DNA of 64,000 nucleotides from Ryuthela nishihirai. Lineage: Eukaryota > Arthropoda > Arachnida > Araneae > Heptathelidae. The stretch spans positions 39,950,001 to 40,014,000 of the forward strand of contig JAWZYU010000005.1 in assembly GCA_038380435.1 (NCBI GenBank). The letters are read 5' to 3'. The notes below the pieces were generated by a model, which had not been told where the DNA came from, did not search any database, and was given only the letters and a program-made list of their open reading frames with translations. Shown piece after piece: positions 21,754-33,143 of the stretch (its first letter is position 1; every line of letters begins with the position of its first letter). The position numbers were made by a program, and so were the translations under genes.

Positions 21754-22470
21754 CATTAGATACGAGTTCGGGAGGGCTCATGCTGGGGACTTTACACGGA
21801 ATTGTAAATGTGAGAATAATTTCGTCATGCATCAGAAGGTAAATAGTTATAATAAAGTCTAATCACCCTCAATTCGTGTTTAACGATGCGAGATCAGATA
21901 TGTCTTCCACTGTATAAGCATTTTAACATTATGCCCAGGAAAAGATGTTTGTTTTCGTTAAAGGCTTATATTTCTTGACTTGGTCAATTATCGGTACAGT
22001 AATAAAAAATATCGTACTAAATGGGTTCGCGATATTTTCGACAATCGAAAAAGCGATTTTCCCAATTTAATCCCCAATATTCCGGAAGCACAAGTTTTTC
22101 GCATACGGCACCTGCCCATTTCGAAAAGGTTCTGACTATTGTTGAACCATTTATAACTTAAGAAGGACACGAAGGTGAGGAAATCAATTGCTGTCCTGAA
22201 AGATTGAAGCTAACAATACGGAAAGATGCATTTATAATTGTTCTTATATTATATAATATATATTATATACTCTATAATTGCAAAATAGCTAACATTTTTA
22301 CTTTGTTACTTGTCTGTCTGTAGACATTTAATTTTTTGTTTATAGAGATTAATTAATAATTTCCTTTGGGTTGATTGAATTGAACTATAACAACGATTCT
22401 CACTTTTCAAAACTCCCAAAAGTTTTAATGGCGCTCTCTAATAAACGATTGAAAATTTTAAATGAATATT
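21754..22470. other. No recognised feature
   Basis: AT-rich spacer with a self-complementary TATATTATATAATATATATT stretch near 22245-22268. No gene seen. Confidence 0.35.
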
Positions 22471-22695
22471 AGCTGTCCCATGGCCGAGTGGTTAGGGCGC
22501 TTGACTACTGATCTAAGGGACCTGGGTCTGATCTAAGGGACCTGAGTTCGAGCCCCGGGTAAGTCATGGATGTATGTGTCGTTTTTCTGCTAAGGTCTTG
22601 CCATCCTCTCAGATCTTCTACTGTGGCATATAAACTGACAGGCTACTGTCAGACCTCTGTGGCAAGCAGCTGCTTGAGGGGGTATTTATTTATTA
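22471..22695 (+). mobile_element. tRNA-derived SINE family 2, full head
   Basis: A tRNA-like head has an A box (TGGCCGAGTGG near 22483) and a B box (GAGTTCGAGCCCC near 22544). A body follows (GTGTCGTTTTTCTGCTAAGG, CCATCCTCTCAGA, GGCATATAAACTGACAGGCT) that is repeated without the head at 38262-38390. The 3' end is GGGGGTATTTATTTATTAA. Within the head, TGATCTAAGGGACCTG is tandemly duplicated (22509 and 22529), lengthening the A-to-B distance by 20 bp. It is too distorted to be a working tRNA gene. Confidence 0.8.
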
Positions 22696-23937
22696 ATTGT
22701 ATTTAGGCTGGATTTCTGAAATTTTGATGGTGGAATGTTAATGTCGTGTGGTTTGCATTAACAGCAATCAGTTGATTATCGACATATCTTCGGTGTGAAG
22801 GGGGAGCTGGGACAAAGTTCTGCTCTAAAATATAATTGGAAATAAATTGTTGAATATGTACTGATAAAATATTATGATTCACATTTTTAAAATCGTCAGG
22901 TAGTTTTAATTTCTGTGGTCAGCGAACGCCAAATGTACAAAATGCGAAACTTTAAACAAATGTTGCAAACGACCTGTTTATGTGGAAATTTGAAATTCCG
23001 ATGCTAGAGTGTCGAGAGACAAAAGAGCAACAATTAGCAACTTATTTTAATATAAGCAATCCATCAGATCGTTTGTAAAAATTAAATGAATGGCAAAGAT
23101 CAAAGCAGTCCTCTTTTCTTCATAAAATTATTCTCTAGCACTGTATCCTAATGGTATTTTAAACAGGATTTCCCCATGGCTGCTTCAGGATGATGATGAT
23201 GATGACTGTACATTGCATATAATACGGGTAATTTATTTCCTTTATTGAAATTTTCTAACTGTCCACACCACGTGACTAATGTGTTGCATGTTCGTTATAC
23301 TAACATTTAATGTCTTGACAGGATGGGAATCATAGACCGATATCTGTAATGTAGTACGGCATTATTTGGTTTATCTCACCTTTCCGATTGCCTAAATATT
23401 TATAAATTTATTTCAAGTTTCGCAAACCTATTGGGGAGTGGGGTCGTCCCAAATCTATACGTCATAAATTTTATCTGCATTTTTGTTCTTTTAAATATTT
23501 AACTACTCCTAATAGAAAAACACTCCTAAACATATTTTCAAAACCTTATGTATGGTTACAAAAGAAAAACTCGCTTACCGTTAAAGGTTTATATAAGCAG
23601 ATCTGTCCATCTCGCCAACCAAGGAGTCAACGCACCTGATAACGAATGATCTCTCTCTATGTTATTCGTCAGAGGCCATTTGCTTTATGGTTTGCGTACC
23701 GTACGGAGAGAATAGAAACAGAACCTATTGCAGCTGCGGTCTTGCAATGGCTTGAGAAGCGGAAATAACAATTCCTTTTGACTAACAATCATCATCACTT
23801 GACTCACAGTCATCATCGAAACAGTGCAAAGTTCTTTGGGGAAGCTGATCATTTGGGATGTTGTTCAAAAGGTGAAACAGAACTATTTCCTACCACTTGA
23901 GCTCACTTGTAGTTGGAAATGTACTGAAGCAGCCTTC
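22696..23937. other. Mostly unassigned spacer
   Basis: About 1.2 kb without a recognisable gene. The only assigned piece is a 35-bp RTE 3' tip at 23172-23206. Confidence 0.35.
23172..23206 (+). mobile_element. RTE-like LINE 3' tip
   Basis: CCCCATGGCTGCTTCAGG followed by a GATGATGATGATGATG run matches the last bases and microsatellite tail of the RTE family at 54630-54697. Only the extreme 3' end is present. Confidence 0.55.
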
Positions 23938-24080
23938 TTTCGGAAATGAGCAGCATAGTCTTAACATTCAGATCATTCTGCTCCTACGCTCCATTTTATC
24001 CAGAAAGTACTGTTGGTTTCAAGAATGCTTGTTTAAAATCATCCCATTCATCCTCAAACTCAGTTGCAAACAAGCTAAAC
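23938..24080 (-). mobile_element. Eroded RTE-like fragment (endonuclease-RT linker)
   Basis: Plus-strand text TTTCGGAAATGAGC, AGTACTGTTGGTTTCAAGAA and TGTTTAAAATCATCCCATTC aligns with 8490-8630 of copy A (TTTCCGAAATAAGC, AGTACTGTTAGTGTCCAAAA, TGTTTAAAATGATCCCATTC) in the same order, with small gaps. Divergence is far greater than between copies A, B and C, so it is an old insertion. Confidence 0.65.
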
Positions 24081-24135
24081 TAGCAAAAAACAAAATATTT
24101 TCGTTTTTTAGTAGCCAAAGTAACTAACCATTGCC

Positions 24136-24347
24136 TGGAGAAGAATGACTATTAGTTAGCTGATTTTTATGTGTTGTGTTTTGTGGATTTATTTGATGTA
24201 CACCATTTTTGTGGCTGAATGACCTGTTTAATATAATTTATTCATTTTCCTGCAGATAAGCTATTTAGCTTTGCGGGTCAAAGTGTAAATGTATTTGTAT
24301 TCTTTACTCTTCTGAATAAAAATTATATTCTCAAAAAAAAAAAAAAC
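24136..24347 (+). other. Retroposed 3' end: AATAAA plus poly(A)
   Basis: AATAAA near 24317 is followed about 12 bases later by an A-run at 24335-24347. This spacing is typical of a polyadenylated transcript copied into DNA. The source transcript and 5' boundary are not recognised, and no target duplication was found. Confidence 0.35.
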
Positions 24348-24826
24348 AATTGTCGAAACTTTCAATAGCTTCCGCATTTCTGAAGTAATAAGCTAGCATG
24401 CAGACTTTATAGAAGATCCGCATTTATGTAACTTTATGCTTTTGATTCATTTTGGATTATCCTCGTTGGCAAAGAGAGATCTCATCTCCGACAGAATCAG
24501 AACGAATTTGACTGATGAGCTGCATAACCTATTATCTAAATACATTTTTAGTTCACAGTCCGATATTATGCAGAAACACTCTTTCAAGGAACAATCCTTC
24601 GATCCAAAATATTTTCCAGCGCACGAATTTCTCTTACCTTATAAAATAATTTTGTTTAAAAAATTAACTTTTTTCCCGAGCAACCCTAAGTTTTCGATAT
24701 CGGTAGCGAAGAGTACTTTTTGAATAGGGGAAACAGTTGCCAAAAGCATTGCTGAAATTGAATCGAAACTTCTTTCCGACACTTGTGTTTTCAAATCATT
24801 GAACAGGAACGCCGTTCGGCTTTAAT

Positions 24827-25210
24827 TGGATTGGGTTGTTTTACCTCTGAGCGGCACTTTTTTTTTTTACACACAATGGGCTAAATAACCAGGTCACAAG
24901 GACCCCGAAGGCTCAGAGAAGGTTGGGGGAAGGGATCTACTGGAACAGCTGTCTGTTGGCAGACTCCCGTCAAGGCCATCCAACGTATTCTTTAACGTGC
25001 ATTGGTATGGGTCTCCTGCACACAGAGCCACGGCTTAACATTCCATCCGACGGACGATGGCCTTTCCAAGTCCATCGCTGTCCCTTATTGACTGAGGGCA
25101 GGGTTGTTTGCAGAGATATACAGTATATCAACACTGGCTCAGCTGTGACTCGAACCTGGGAACTGCAGATTACGAGCCTGGCACGCTATTAACTGAGCCA
25201 CCCTTGTCCC
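24827..25210 (-). mobile_element. tRNA-derived SINE family 1, near full length
   Basis: Minus-strand copy. The head is GGGTGGCTCAGTTAATAGC (A box region) and GGTTCGAGTCACAGC (B box), followed by the body seen in other copies (GGACAGCGATGGACTTGG, GTTAAAGAATACGTTGGATG) and a 3' end in CAACCCAATCC. Flanks TTCGGCTTTAAT (24815-24826) and TTCAGGTTTAAT (25211-25222) match at 10 of 12 and are the likely target duplication. Confidence 0.85.
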
Positions 25211-25324
25211 TTCAGGTTTAATGATTATGTACTACGTTCATTACATTTCGATGTTTTTTTAACTATTTAATTTACATTGTAAACGTTTTTATGGGGGGGG
25301 GGTCGATGACAAGTTCATAAGCTC

Positions 25325-25665
25325 ATCAAGAGGTCATGGATTCAGAAGTTTCGAAAACCTTGATATAAATGATCAAAAACGACACCCTTGAAGTTAACCT
25401 CTGTTTAGGGTGGGTGAAAAATCTAAAAATTTTGACCACAGAAGTCCAAATCAGTACGCTAAGCTGATCTGACAGCTTCCTCCTTGTGTTTCTTTTCTTG
25501 GGAGAGAGTATATCTCCTCTGGAAATTACTTTCTGCTTACAGCACAAAAATACCGGGTTGCTATTTAGATGCTATGCTTCCCTGTTCTATGTATCGTCAT
25601 ATGGGAATACTGAATAACTCTCTTTCCAGTTATGCCTAATTACCATTTCATGCACAGAGCAAAAT
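25325..25665 (-). mobile_element. Eroded RTE-like 5' leader
   Basis: Plus-strand phrases GCTGATCTGACAGC, GAGAGTATATCTCCTCTGG, GATGCTATGCTTCCCTGTTC and CTCTTTCCAGTTATGCCTAA line up in order with 9960-10165 of copy A (CACTAATCTGGCAGC, GAGAGTATCTCTTTTG, GGTGCTAGGCCTGGCCGGTT, CTCCTTCCAGTGACAACCTA). It ends at about the same 5' terminus (ACCATTT). Identity is modest, so this is an old 5' fragment without coding part. Confidence 0.65.
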
Positions 25666-26742
25666 ATTTTAAAGAACACTGCTTTCATTAAGCGACAGTT
25701 AGACGACCAATGTAATCTCTGTGGTGCTGTATCCCCAGTTTCCTAGCCCACCTTACGCCACTCGCACTACCCCTTGATAAATAAGCCATATAACAGATAT
25801 GACTTAACCCACGAGAATTATAATAATTTAAATACCGATGTATTAACGAAGTGACGAATTTAATATGCTTTTGGAGTAATGACATTTATCTTTTTTCCCG
25901 CATATTTCTATTGAAAAGCTTAAGAATTTCCGCGAAAACAAATTACAGCGAAAGAGGCGAAGGTAAACACACTGCGTGGAAGACAGGTAGATAATCGGGA
26001 ACTCTGGACAAATCAAACTCCGTATAATATTTAAGTTTCAAAAAGATTTTGTTGCCTGGAGTGAAAATTAGCATAGTCATTTGCATATATACGGAGGCAA
26101 TTAAGAAAGCAATTTACCTAGATCCCCTCTTCATGGTCTTCGGTACAATGCAGCCCAGGGATATTTCGATTTGTATGAGTTGGGTGGGGAGCCCTTTCCT
26201 CTTCGCTCGTGCACACATCGATCTGGAAGAAAGTAAACGGCGAACTCGCCTGCAGCACTTCCATGGAGTAGGTCATTGCAAAAAATTGCGCAATTAAAAC
26301 TAATGTCGTTTCGGAGCACAAGCAAAATAAGAAAGCTTCGATTTTGGAGCGTTTCTGTTATTTCGCTTTATTTTTCCTACCGTTTTCAATTTTGCATATA
26401 AAGCAGATATTGCAAAATAAAGCCATGCTTAGAGAAGCCAATTTCGACTGTTTGGTTTTCATTTATGACTATGCATTCGACTGATCAGGTAGCAAAAGTC
26501 CTTTCTATAATCAGTTATGCTACTATTCATAATATAAAGAAGATTTTCAAAAAATCTTTTTTAGAATTTATCGAACGTTTCAAAGTCCATATCACACGTA
26601 ATGTTTTTCACACATGAAATAAATAAGATATTGGAATACTTCTCCAATTATAAAATTAAATTTCGAATCAAAGAATATATAGGAAAATGTTTGGAATTAT
26701 AAAAAATTGCATGTCACCCGCAGATATTGAAGTTAACGTTAT
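25666..26742. other. No recognised feature
   Basis: About 1.1 kb of AT-rich DNA. The overlapping frames at 26049-26325 have no domain I recognise. Confidence 0.35.
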
Positions 26743-27766
26743 TTAGCAAGGAGTGTAATTACCCCTAACAGCAATACAGCTAGCACAACGAGCTCTCATG
26801 CTTCTAATAGTTATTTCTAACAGTTTTCTTCTAATAGTTATCCAACAACGCCAAGGGCAGAAAATCCCACTTCTATATGAGAGAATTTTTCTTGGAGGGG
26901 TTGATGATTTGCAACTCGCCTTCCCAAAGCATTCCATGCATGTTAAATGGGATTTAGATCTGGGGACCTTGCTGGACAACATATTCTCTGGATATCTTCA
27001 CTCTGAAGGAATTCACTATGAAAACTGAAGGAAGCTCTAAGCTCTATGTCATCCATAAAAATACGTTCTGACTCAATGGCACCACTAAAAAGCCTCATGT
27101 AAGACTCTAGGATCTCGTCTCTGTATCTTAAGGCAATTAATCCCTCCTGAGAAAACTGCAAGTCAGTGCGGCCATTGATAGTGATACCTCCCCAGACTAA
27201 AAAACCACTCCCACCTAAACGTTGCCTTCCCACGATATTAAAGGGGAGATAACGTGTCCCACACTTTCTCCAGATGCAACGGCATCGAGAATCACTAACA
27301 CTATATCGTGATTCACCAGAAAAGAGAACCTGTCCCCATTGATCATTGGTCCCATTCAGGTGCTGCCTGTTCCATTCCAGTAGTGCCCTCCGATGAGCTG
27401 ATGTTAGTGGTATATCACAATACATATCTTCTAGCATTTAATCCTGTTTCACGAATCGTCGGTGCAAAATCACTAGCTATTGCTGTCCTTATGGCAGCTG
27501 ACAGCTCCGATGCAAGTTGACGCACTGACAACATTCTATTGCGCCATGCAATTAGGAACAGGAAACGATCATTTGAACTCTTGTTGCTCTGGAGTTGTTC
27601 TTCTACAGCATGTTCCAGTGGATTGAAAACATCTCCACAGTCTATAATAAATTACACTTTCCAATACAGTCATGAATCTGACAACCTCTCTACGTGACTT
27701 TTCCTCTTCCATTCATCCGTTGGCTCGCTACCTCTGACCGTTATCCAAGTGGTTCCTCCTTTGCAT
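26743..27766 (-). pseudogene. Tc1-like transposase, minus strand, same subfamily as 16952-17947
   Basis: The start is the minus-strand ATG 27766 (MQRRNHLDNGQR), then a stop-ridden helix-turn-helix region. SVRQLASELSAAIRT leads to PTIRETGLNARR, and the middle frame 27437-26943 reads PLTSAHRRALLEWNRQH, GQVLFSGESRYSVS (first Asp replaced by Gly), GFLVWGGITINGRTDLQ, YRDEILESYMRLFSGAI, IFMDDIELRASFSF (second Asp block eroded) and CPARSPDLNPI. The last frame ends CASCIAVRGNYTPC. The first catalytic position has been lost as well as the frame, so it is inactive. Confidence 0.85.
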
Positions 27767-27812
27767 TGTAACAAAATTTCAGTCCGAAACACTCGATAAA
27801 GGTGCGCTTAAT

Positions 27813-27957
27813 CCAAAATGAGAAGCAGCCGTTCCTGAAGCTTCTTTTATCGCCAGCTTAATTTGCATATCACTGAGTGAAACACTCAGTGATATGCAAA
27901 TTAAGCTCAGAACTAAATGTTAAAAGAAGCTTCAGGAACGGCTGCTTCTCATTTTGG
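27813..27957. repeat. Large perfect hairpin (37-bp and 25-bp stems)
   Basis: Outer arms 27813-27849 and 27921-27957 are exact inverted copies over 37 bp. Inner arms 27855-27879 and 27883-27907 are exact over 25 bp with a 3-base loop. Unpaired spacers are 5 and 13 bp. It lies just upstream of the transposase start at 27766, and its inner arm (GATATGCAAATTA) resembles the upstream region of the related element near 16820. It may be an inverted duplication of the transposon's 5' end. Confidence 0.93.
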
Positions 27958-28439
27958 AAAATTCTCGCATTGCGAAATACGAATTTAATAGCCGATAAAT
28001 GTTATTTATTTCATGCTAAATATTTTCCGAAACTTTCGTTAAATTCCAAAATGGATTTCTTGAGCTATTTGTGATTTTGTTCAAGTTTCTTAAATTTACA
28101 CTGGGCAACACACAAAAAGGCTTTGAAATAAAAATAGCCAATTGTTACTAATTTCGAAGTGCTGAACACGAAAATGACAATAAACTTTGTCGATTGGCTC
28201 TTGTTTAGGAGAGACAGAGATGGTCATGTATAAACGATTCAGTCCGCATTGAGTACATAGGTAACCATTTCGCAACATTGCATTTTAAACTCCAGATTGT
28301 AACATATTGCATTGTATTGCATCAGCCCGCTATAAACACAATCACCGGAGGTATTGCATCATTGTCTCATGCAATGTAGTTGAGTTATGACATCGCGGCT
28401 TTACGATCACGGACAAAAGATGATATAATCGTTAGTTGT
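27958..28439. other. No recognised feature
   Basis: Spacer before the two-ORF LINE. Repeated TATTGCAT(T/C) words at 28305-28380 only. Confidence 0.35.
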
Positions 28440-28738
28440 TAAGTGACGTTTCGTAGAATACGCAAGTCTTTTGAGCGACTCCCATTTACCCCTGAGTCAT
28501 CCCCTAGGGGGAATTGGTTTTAATTTTGATTTTGTGAGCTCTGTGCGTTTATACGAGTAAATAGTGTTTATAAGGGCATTGGCCAGATTCTTGTTGTAAT
28601 TTATATAATCAGAACCAATTCGAGGAGAGAGGACTTTGTCGTAGTCTAGGGGCTCCCTCCTTGGAGGAGGGTCTAACACTCTCTCCGACAAGTAAAAGTA
28701 TCAGCTGCCTGGTGTGAACCCCAGGGTACCAGGTAGCG

Positions 28739-29871
28739 ATGGCTAGTGAAGTGAGTGAAGCGAGTGATATGGCCTCTCAAGTGAAGAGTGCCATAAGCAA
28801 AACTAGTGAACTGTTTGGAGAATTGGACTCTATCTTAAACACTAAACAGCAAGGAGCTGAGAGTAGAAATCTGTTTTGCAAACTACAAGTTGTAGTGCAC
28901 GAACAAGAGTTGAAAATCAGTAACCTCGAGGGAAGGTTATCTGATCAAAAGTAAAAGAAAAGAAGTTATCTGATCAAAAGTTATCTGAGGGAAGGTTATC
29001 TGAAAATCAGTAACCTCGAGGGAAGGTTATCTGAAAGAGAAACGACTGCCAAAAGTAAGTCATCAGTCTCAAAAAGCTATGCTGAAGTGATAAAAAGGTC
29101 TTTGACACCTAAGCCTAAGAAGCGAGATCAACAACATATAATGCTGGTATACCCTCAAGATGAGGGTCAGAGTTCAGAAGAACTGAAGAAGAATCTCTTA
29201 AAGAGTTTAGATCCAATTAAGATGAAAATTGGCATCAAAAATGTCAAAAAGATTGCAAAAGGCGGAGTTCTAATAGAATGTACTGATGAGTTTGATAAGA
29301 AGATATTAAAAAATGAAATACAGAGAAATACAGTCTTAAAAGACAAATGTGCGGCAAGAGAGCCCAAAATGAAACTGCCACAGATCATAATATATGATGT
29401 TGATGGCGAAATTGAAAAGGAAGCTTTAGTAGAAAGAATTAAAGCACAAAATTTAGCTTTTATGGAGCCTCAATGGAGGCGAAGTTCTCGATAAAGGGCA
29501 AAAACAATAAAAAGCACTGGATAGTGCAGGTTGACTCTGAGAGTTTTAAAGTATTTATGAAAGAGAAAAATGTCAATGTAGGCTGGTCTCGCCTAAATGT
29601 TAAAGAATACCTAAAAGTGGTGAGATGTTTTAAATGTAATAAATTTGGTCATTTCCAGACCAATTGCACAGAAGAACAGAACTGTGGAAAATGTGGTCAA
29701 AAAGACCATAAGCACTGGGACTGTAAGGAAACAGTCCTAAAATGCGTCAATTGTAAAGCAGCTAATGACAAATACAGATTAAAGTTAGATGTCCAACATT
29801 CCAGTTTGGACATGGACTGTTCATGCTATAGAAGAGAGCTCGATTTATTAGTCAAGTGCATACGATACTAA
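28739..29871 (+). pseudogene. LINE ORF1, gag-like RNA-binding protein with CCHC zinc knuckles
   Basis: ATG 28739 opens MASEVSEASDMASQ, a polar N-terminus, then a short coiled-coil-like region (EQELKISNLEGRLS). A TAA at 28952-28954 lies in a 90-bp duplication; the same frame resumes (KSYAEVIKRSLTPKPKKRD) and runs to about 29470, through the RRM-like gag region KNVKKIAKGGVLIEC. A frameshift near 29470 moves to the frame MEAKFSIKGKNNKKHWIV, then CFKCNKFGHFQTNC and CGKCGQKDHKHWDC, two CX2CX4HX4C knuckles, and a broken third (CVNCKAAND). It would package element RNA. It is non-functional as read. Confidence 0.82.
28911..29034 (+). repeat. 90-bp spaced duplication within LINE ORF1
   Basis: The 34-bp segment starting TGAAAATCAGTAACCTCGAG occurs at 28911 and again at 29001, exactly 90 bp apart. 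Shorter pieces (GTTATCTGATCAAAAG, GGGAAGGTTATCTGA) are scrambled between them. The insertion preserves frame but introduces the TAA at 28952. Confidence 0.92.
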
Positions 29872-29878
29872 AACGCAC

Positions 29879-32800
29879 TTGTCTAAAACAGTTCAAATAA
29901 ATTTACACCATGCCAGAGCTGCAAGAAACAGACTTGTACTATATATGGAAGAAAAGAATTTTGAAATAGCATTAGTACAAGAACCTTATATTTATAAGGA
30001 TAAAATAAGAGGTTTCCCAGCAGGGTGGAGGATCTTTGGAGCACCCCCACCTAATGCCAAGAAGTGCAATTGTAATAGGAAAACGAAATATAAGTGCTAC
30101 AGAAATCTACACATCTAGAAATGTTGTAGTTATTACAGTAGAAAAAGGGGATCGAAAGTGTGTGCTGATCTCGGTGTACTGTCCACCGAAGGACTATTTC
30201 GAAGAAAGTTTTCAAATCATTTCTAATATGGTTCAGATATGCCCTGACTGGGACATAGTCCTAGTAGGGGATATTAATGCAAGCAGTAGACCCTGGAGTC
30301 CTCAGACGGAGGACCAAAGAGGCAAAGAAGTATTAGAATTTATCAATCAAAATGGATTCACAATAGTAAATGATCCGAACAGTAATCCAACTTTTACCAT
30401 CAGTCTGGGCACTAGCTGGATTGATATTACTTTACATAGAGTCTTAAATCAAGACTTTGTCTCAGGATGGACAGTGGAAGACGAGATCAGTTTTAGTGAT
30501 CACGCATATATTAGTTACTCTTTAAACTTCACAAATACAACTACAAGTACTAAACAGAGATACTCTTTTAAAAACCTTGATTGGTTCGAATTTAGAAAGG
30601 AACTTTCAGAAACGTTTTCTACAATCTCTTCAACAGAAGTTGAAAATCAAAGAGATATAGATGAATATATTATAAATATTACAAAGACACTACAAAAACT
30701 GTATATGAATAACTTGAAGCAGAGTAACCAAGAAACGAAATCAGGCTACAGAAAAGTCCCATGGTGGAATAAAGAACTGACAGAACTCAGAAAAGAAGTT
30801 AAAAACAGAAGAAGATTTGAAAGATGTTACACAGATGAAATTCAGAGAAAGAACCTGAGAGAAGAGTTTAAGTTATGGGAAGTCAAATATAAAAAAGAGT
30901 AAAACTTTGGCTAAAAATAATAGCAGGAGAAAGCTATGTAATGAAGTTACTAAAGAACCGTTTGGGGTGCATTTTAAAGTTGCAAAAGAAGCAACTAGAG
31001 GAGTATTTAAGCTTTCGTCAATAGCTCACGAAGATGACTCCCTTACTAAAAATGCAAGGGAATCTTTAAATAGATTATTTGAGTATCACTTCCCACAAGA
31101 TAAAAGGGAAGAATATAACGAATTTCATAGAAATGTAAGAAATAGATCAAGGAGACCTGTCAATACGCAGGATTATAGTCCATTCACCATAATTGAGGTT
31201 GAAGAAATTTTGGACTCAATGAACAAGGGGAATGCGCCAGGGCTGTATGGGCTTTCCCTTGAAATTATAAAAGAACTCTTTGAGGTGAATAGAACTTGGT
31301 TTGTAAGCATTTCAAACGAATGTCTCAAAAGAGGAATTTTTCCAGATAGCTGGAAAGAAGCAGAACTTATCCTTTTTAATAAGGAAGGAAAAGATAGGAA
31401 AAATCCCTCAGCCTATAGGCCTATATGTCTATTGTCGGCATGGAGCAAAGTGCTCGACAAGCTAATGACAAATAGATTAAGCTTCTTCCTCCATAGCAAC
31501 GGGAAACTAAATCCAAATCAATTTGGATTCATACCAGGTAAAAGTACTACGATGGCTATTTCAAAGTTGATAGCTACCATAGACAGAAATAAGGAGCAAA
31601 AGAAGCACACGTGTTATATCCTTAGATGTAAAAGGGGCGTATTAAAACAAAAGAGATTAAAACAAAAGAGCATTAAAACAAAAGAAACATTAAAACAAAA
31701 GAGGGAACGCAGATTCAAGCATATGCCGATGACATAATAGTCATAGTCTCGGCATCAGGAAGATATATACTGGAACAAGATTGTCAAAAAGTATTAGCAG
31801 ACTTAGAAGAATGGTCTGAAAAAACGAGACTCGAATTCAGTCCAGAAAAAACTATATAATAGTGTTTTTCAAAGAAGGGAAAATGCAAAGGCTTCCAAGC
31901 CTAAGGCTTAAGGATAAACCAGTGAAAGTAGTCAAGGTATTAAAGTATCTAGGAGTGTGGTTAGACAACAAAAGACATTGGTTAGCTCACCTAAATAACG
32001 TTAAAGATAGATGTGCGAGAATACTAAATGCCCTACATAGGATGTCAACTAGGACATGGGGTTAAAAGGAACAGTTAAGAAGGAGCTATATAAGAGGGGC
32101 ATTGAAAGAATAATATCCTATGCCTGTGGGGCATGGTGGCCCCCAGGCGGAACAGTAAGAATAGTAAATAAATTACAACAGATTCAAAGGTTAGCCCTTT
32201 TGGAGATAACAAGATTTTTCGAAACAACATCTACTTCTGCTCTTCAAGTTTTAGCAGGAACACTTCCACTAGAATTAGTAATAGAACAAGAAGCAGCGAT
32301 ATATAGAAGTTTTACATTAGAACAAAATGTTGAACTTTGGGAGGAGACAATAGAAAGTACTCTTATTGAAAAGCAAATAAACAAGTGGGTAATACACCCA
32401 GCTAAACAAACTCGAATAGGGTGGGACAAGATCCCACCAGAGGAATCAAACACTGAAATCAAAACATATACAGACGGCTCCAGAATGGATGAGCACACTG
32501 GAGCATCCATGTGCATATATAAGGGTACGAGTCCTATAGTTCAAAAAGAATATAGACTTTCAGATTCGGCGACGGTTTTTCAAGCTGAAGTACTAGCAAT
32601 TCTAAAGGCAGTAGAGTGGTTTGCAAACACTAGTACAGATAGAGAAGTGGACTTGTATTCGGATAGTCAATCGACATTATATGCGTTGCAAAGAATAAAC
32701 CATAAAAATCCAACAGTGGATAAAATTAAGAGAACAGTAACAAAACTTGACGATGATAGGAAGATATACTTCCATTGGGTAGAGTCATAAAGGTTGTCTC

Positions 32801-33143
32801 GGAAATGAGGTAGCAGATGAACATGCAGAAAGCACGCAGAAGAATACAAGTTGATGTTGAAATGCTTACTTCAAAAGACAGTGTCACAACACGACTCAAA
32901 CAAAAAAGTATGAAAATATGGCAGTCTAGATGGGAACAAGAAGATTCAAAAGGAAGACATACTTTTAGATTTATAAGGAAGGTTTCTATAAAAAGAACCT
33001 CAGATTTCTACTCAAATCAGATCTTTACTGATCATGGAAATTTTCTGAAATACTACAATCGATTCAATATTAAAAATTGTTCATGTGCTTGTGGTTCCCG
33101 AGAAGCGGGAGCCATTCACTATACTTTTGACTGTCTCAATTAA
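29879..33143 (+). pseudogene. LINE ORF2: endonuclease, reverse transcriptase (core lost), RNase H
   Basis: Endonuclease: VQINLHHARAARNRL and VQEPYIYKDKIRGFPAGW, frameshift at about 30050, then LISVYCPPKDYFEE, DIVLVGDINASSRPW and SFSDHAYISY. Reverse transcriptase fingers: MNKGNAPGLYGLSLEIIK, AYRPICLLSAWSKVLDKL, NQFGFIPGKST. The palm from about residue FLD to QG-x-LSP is absent and a 64-bp A-rich minisatellite stands there; QIQAYADDIIVIVSA follows in another frame. RNase H: KTYTDGSRMDEHTG, FQAEVLAILKAVEW, DLYSDSQSTLYAL, then frameshifted GNEVADEHAE. The tail has CSCACGSREAGAIHYTFDC. All three enzymatic modules are present but broken. Confidence 0.85.
31641..31704 (+). repeat. ATTAAAACAAAAGA minisatellite replacing the RT palm
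   Basis: Four units of 15-17 bp, each starting ATTAAAACAAAAGA. They stand where roughly 250-300 bp encoding RT palm blocks are expected, right before the YADD-encoding segment. Confidence 0.88.

Noticed and set aside
22480..22560. tRNA gene
   Set aside because: Head of SINE family 2 with a 20-bp duplication between the boxes; the same body recurs at 38262.
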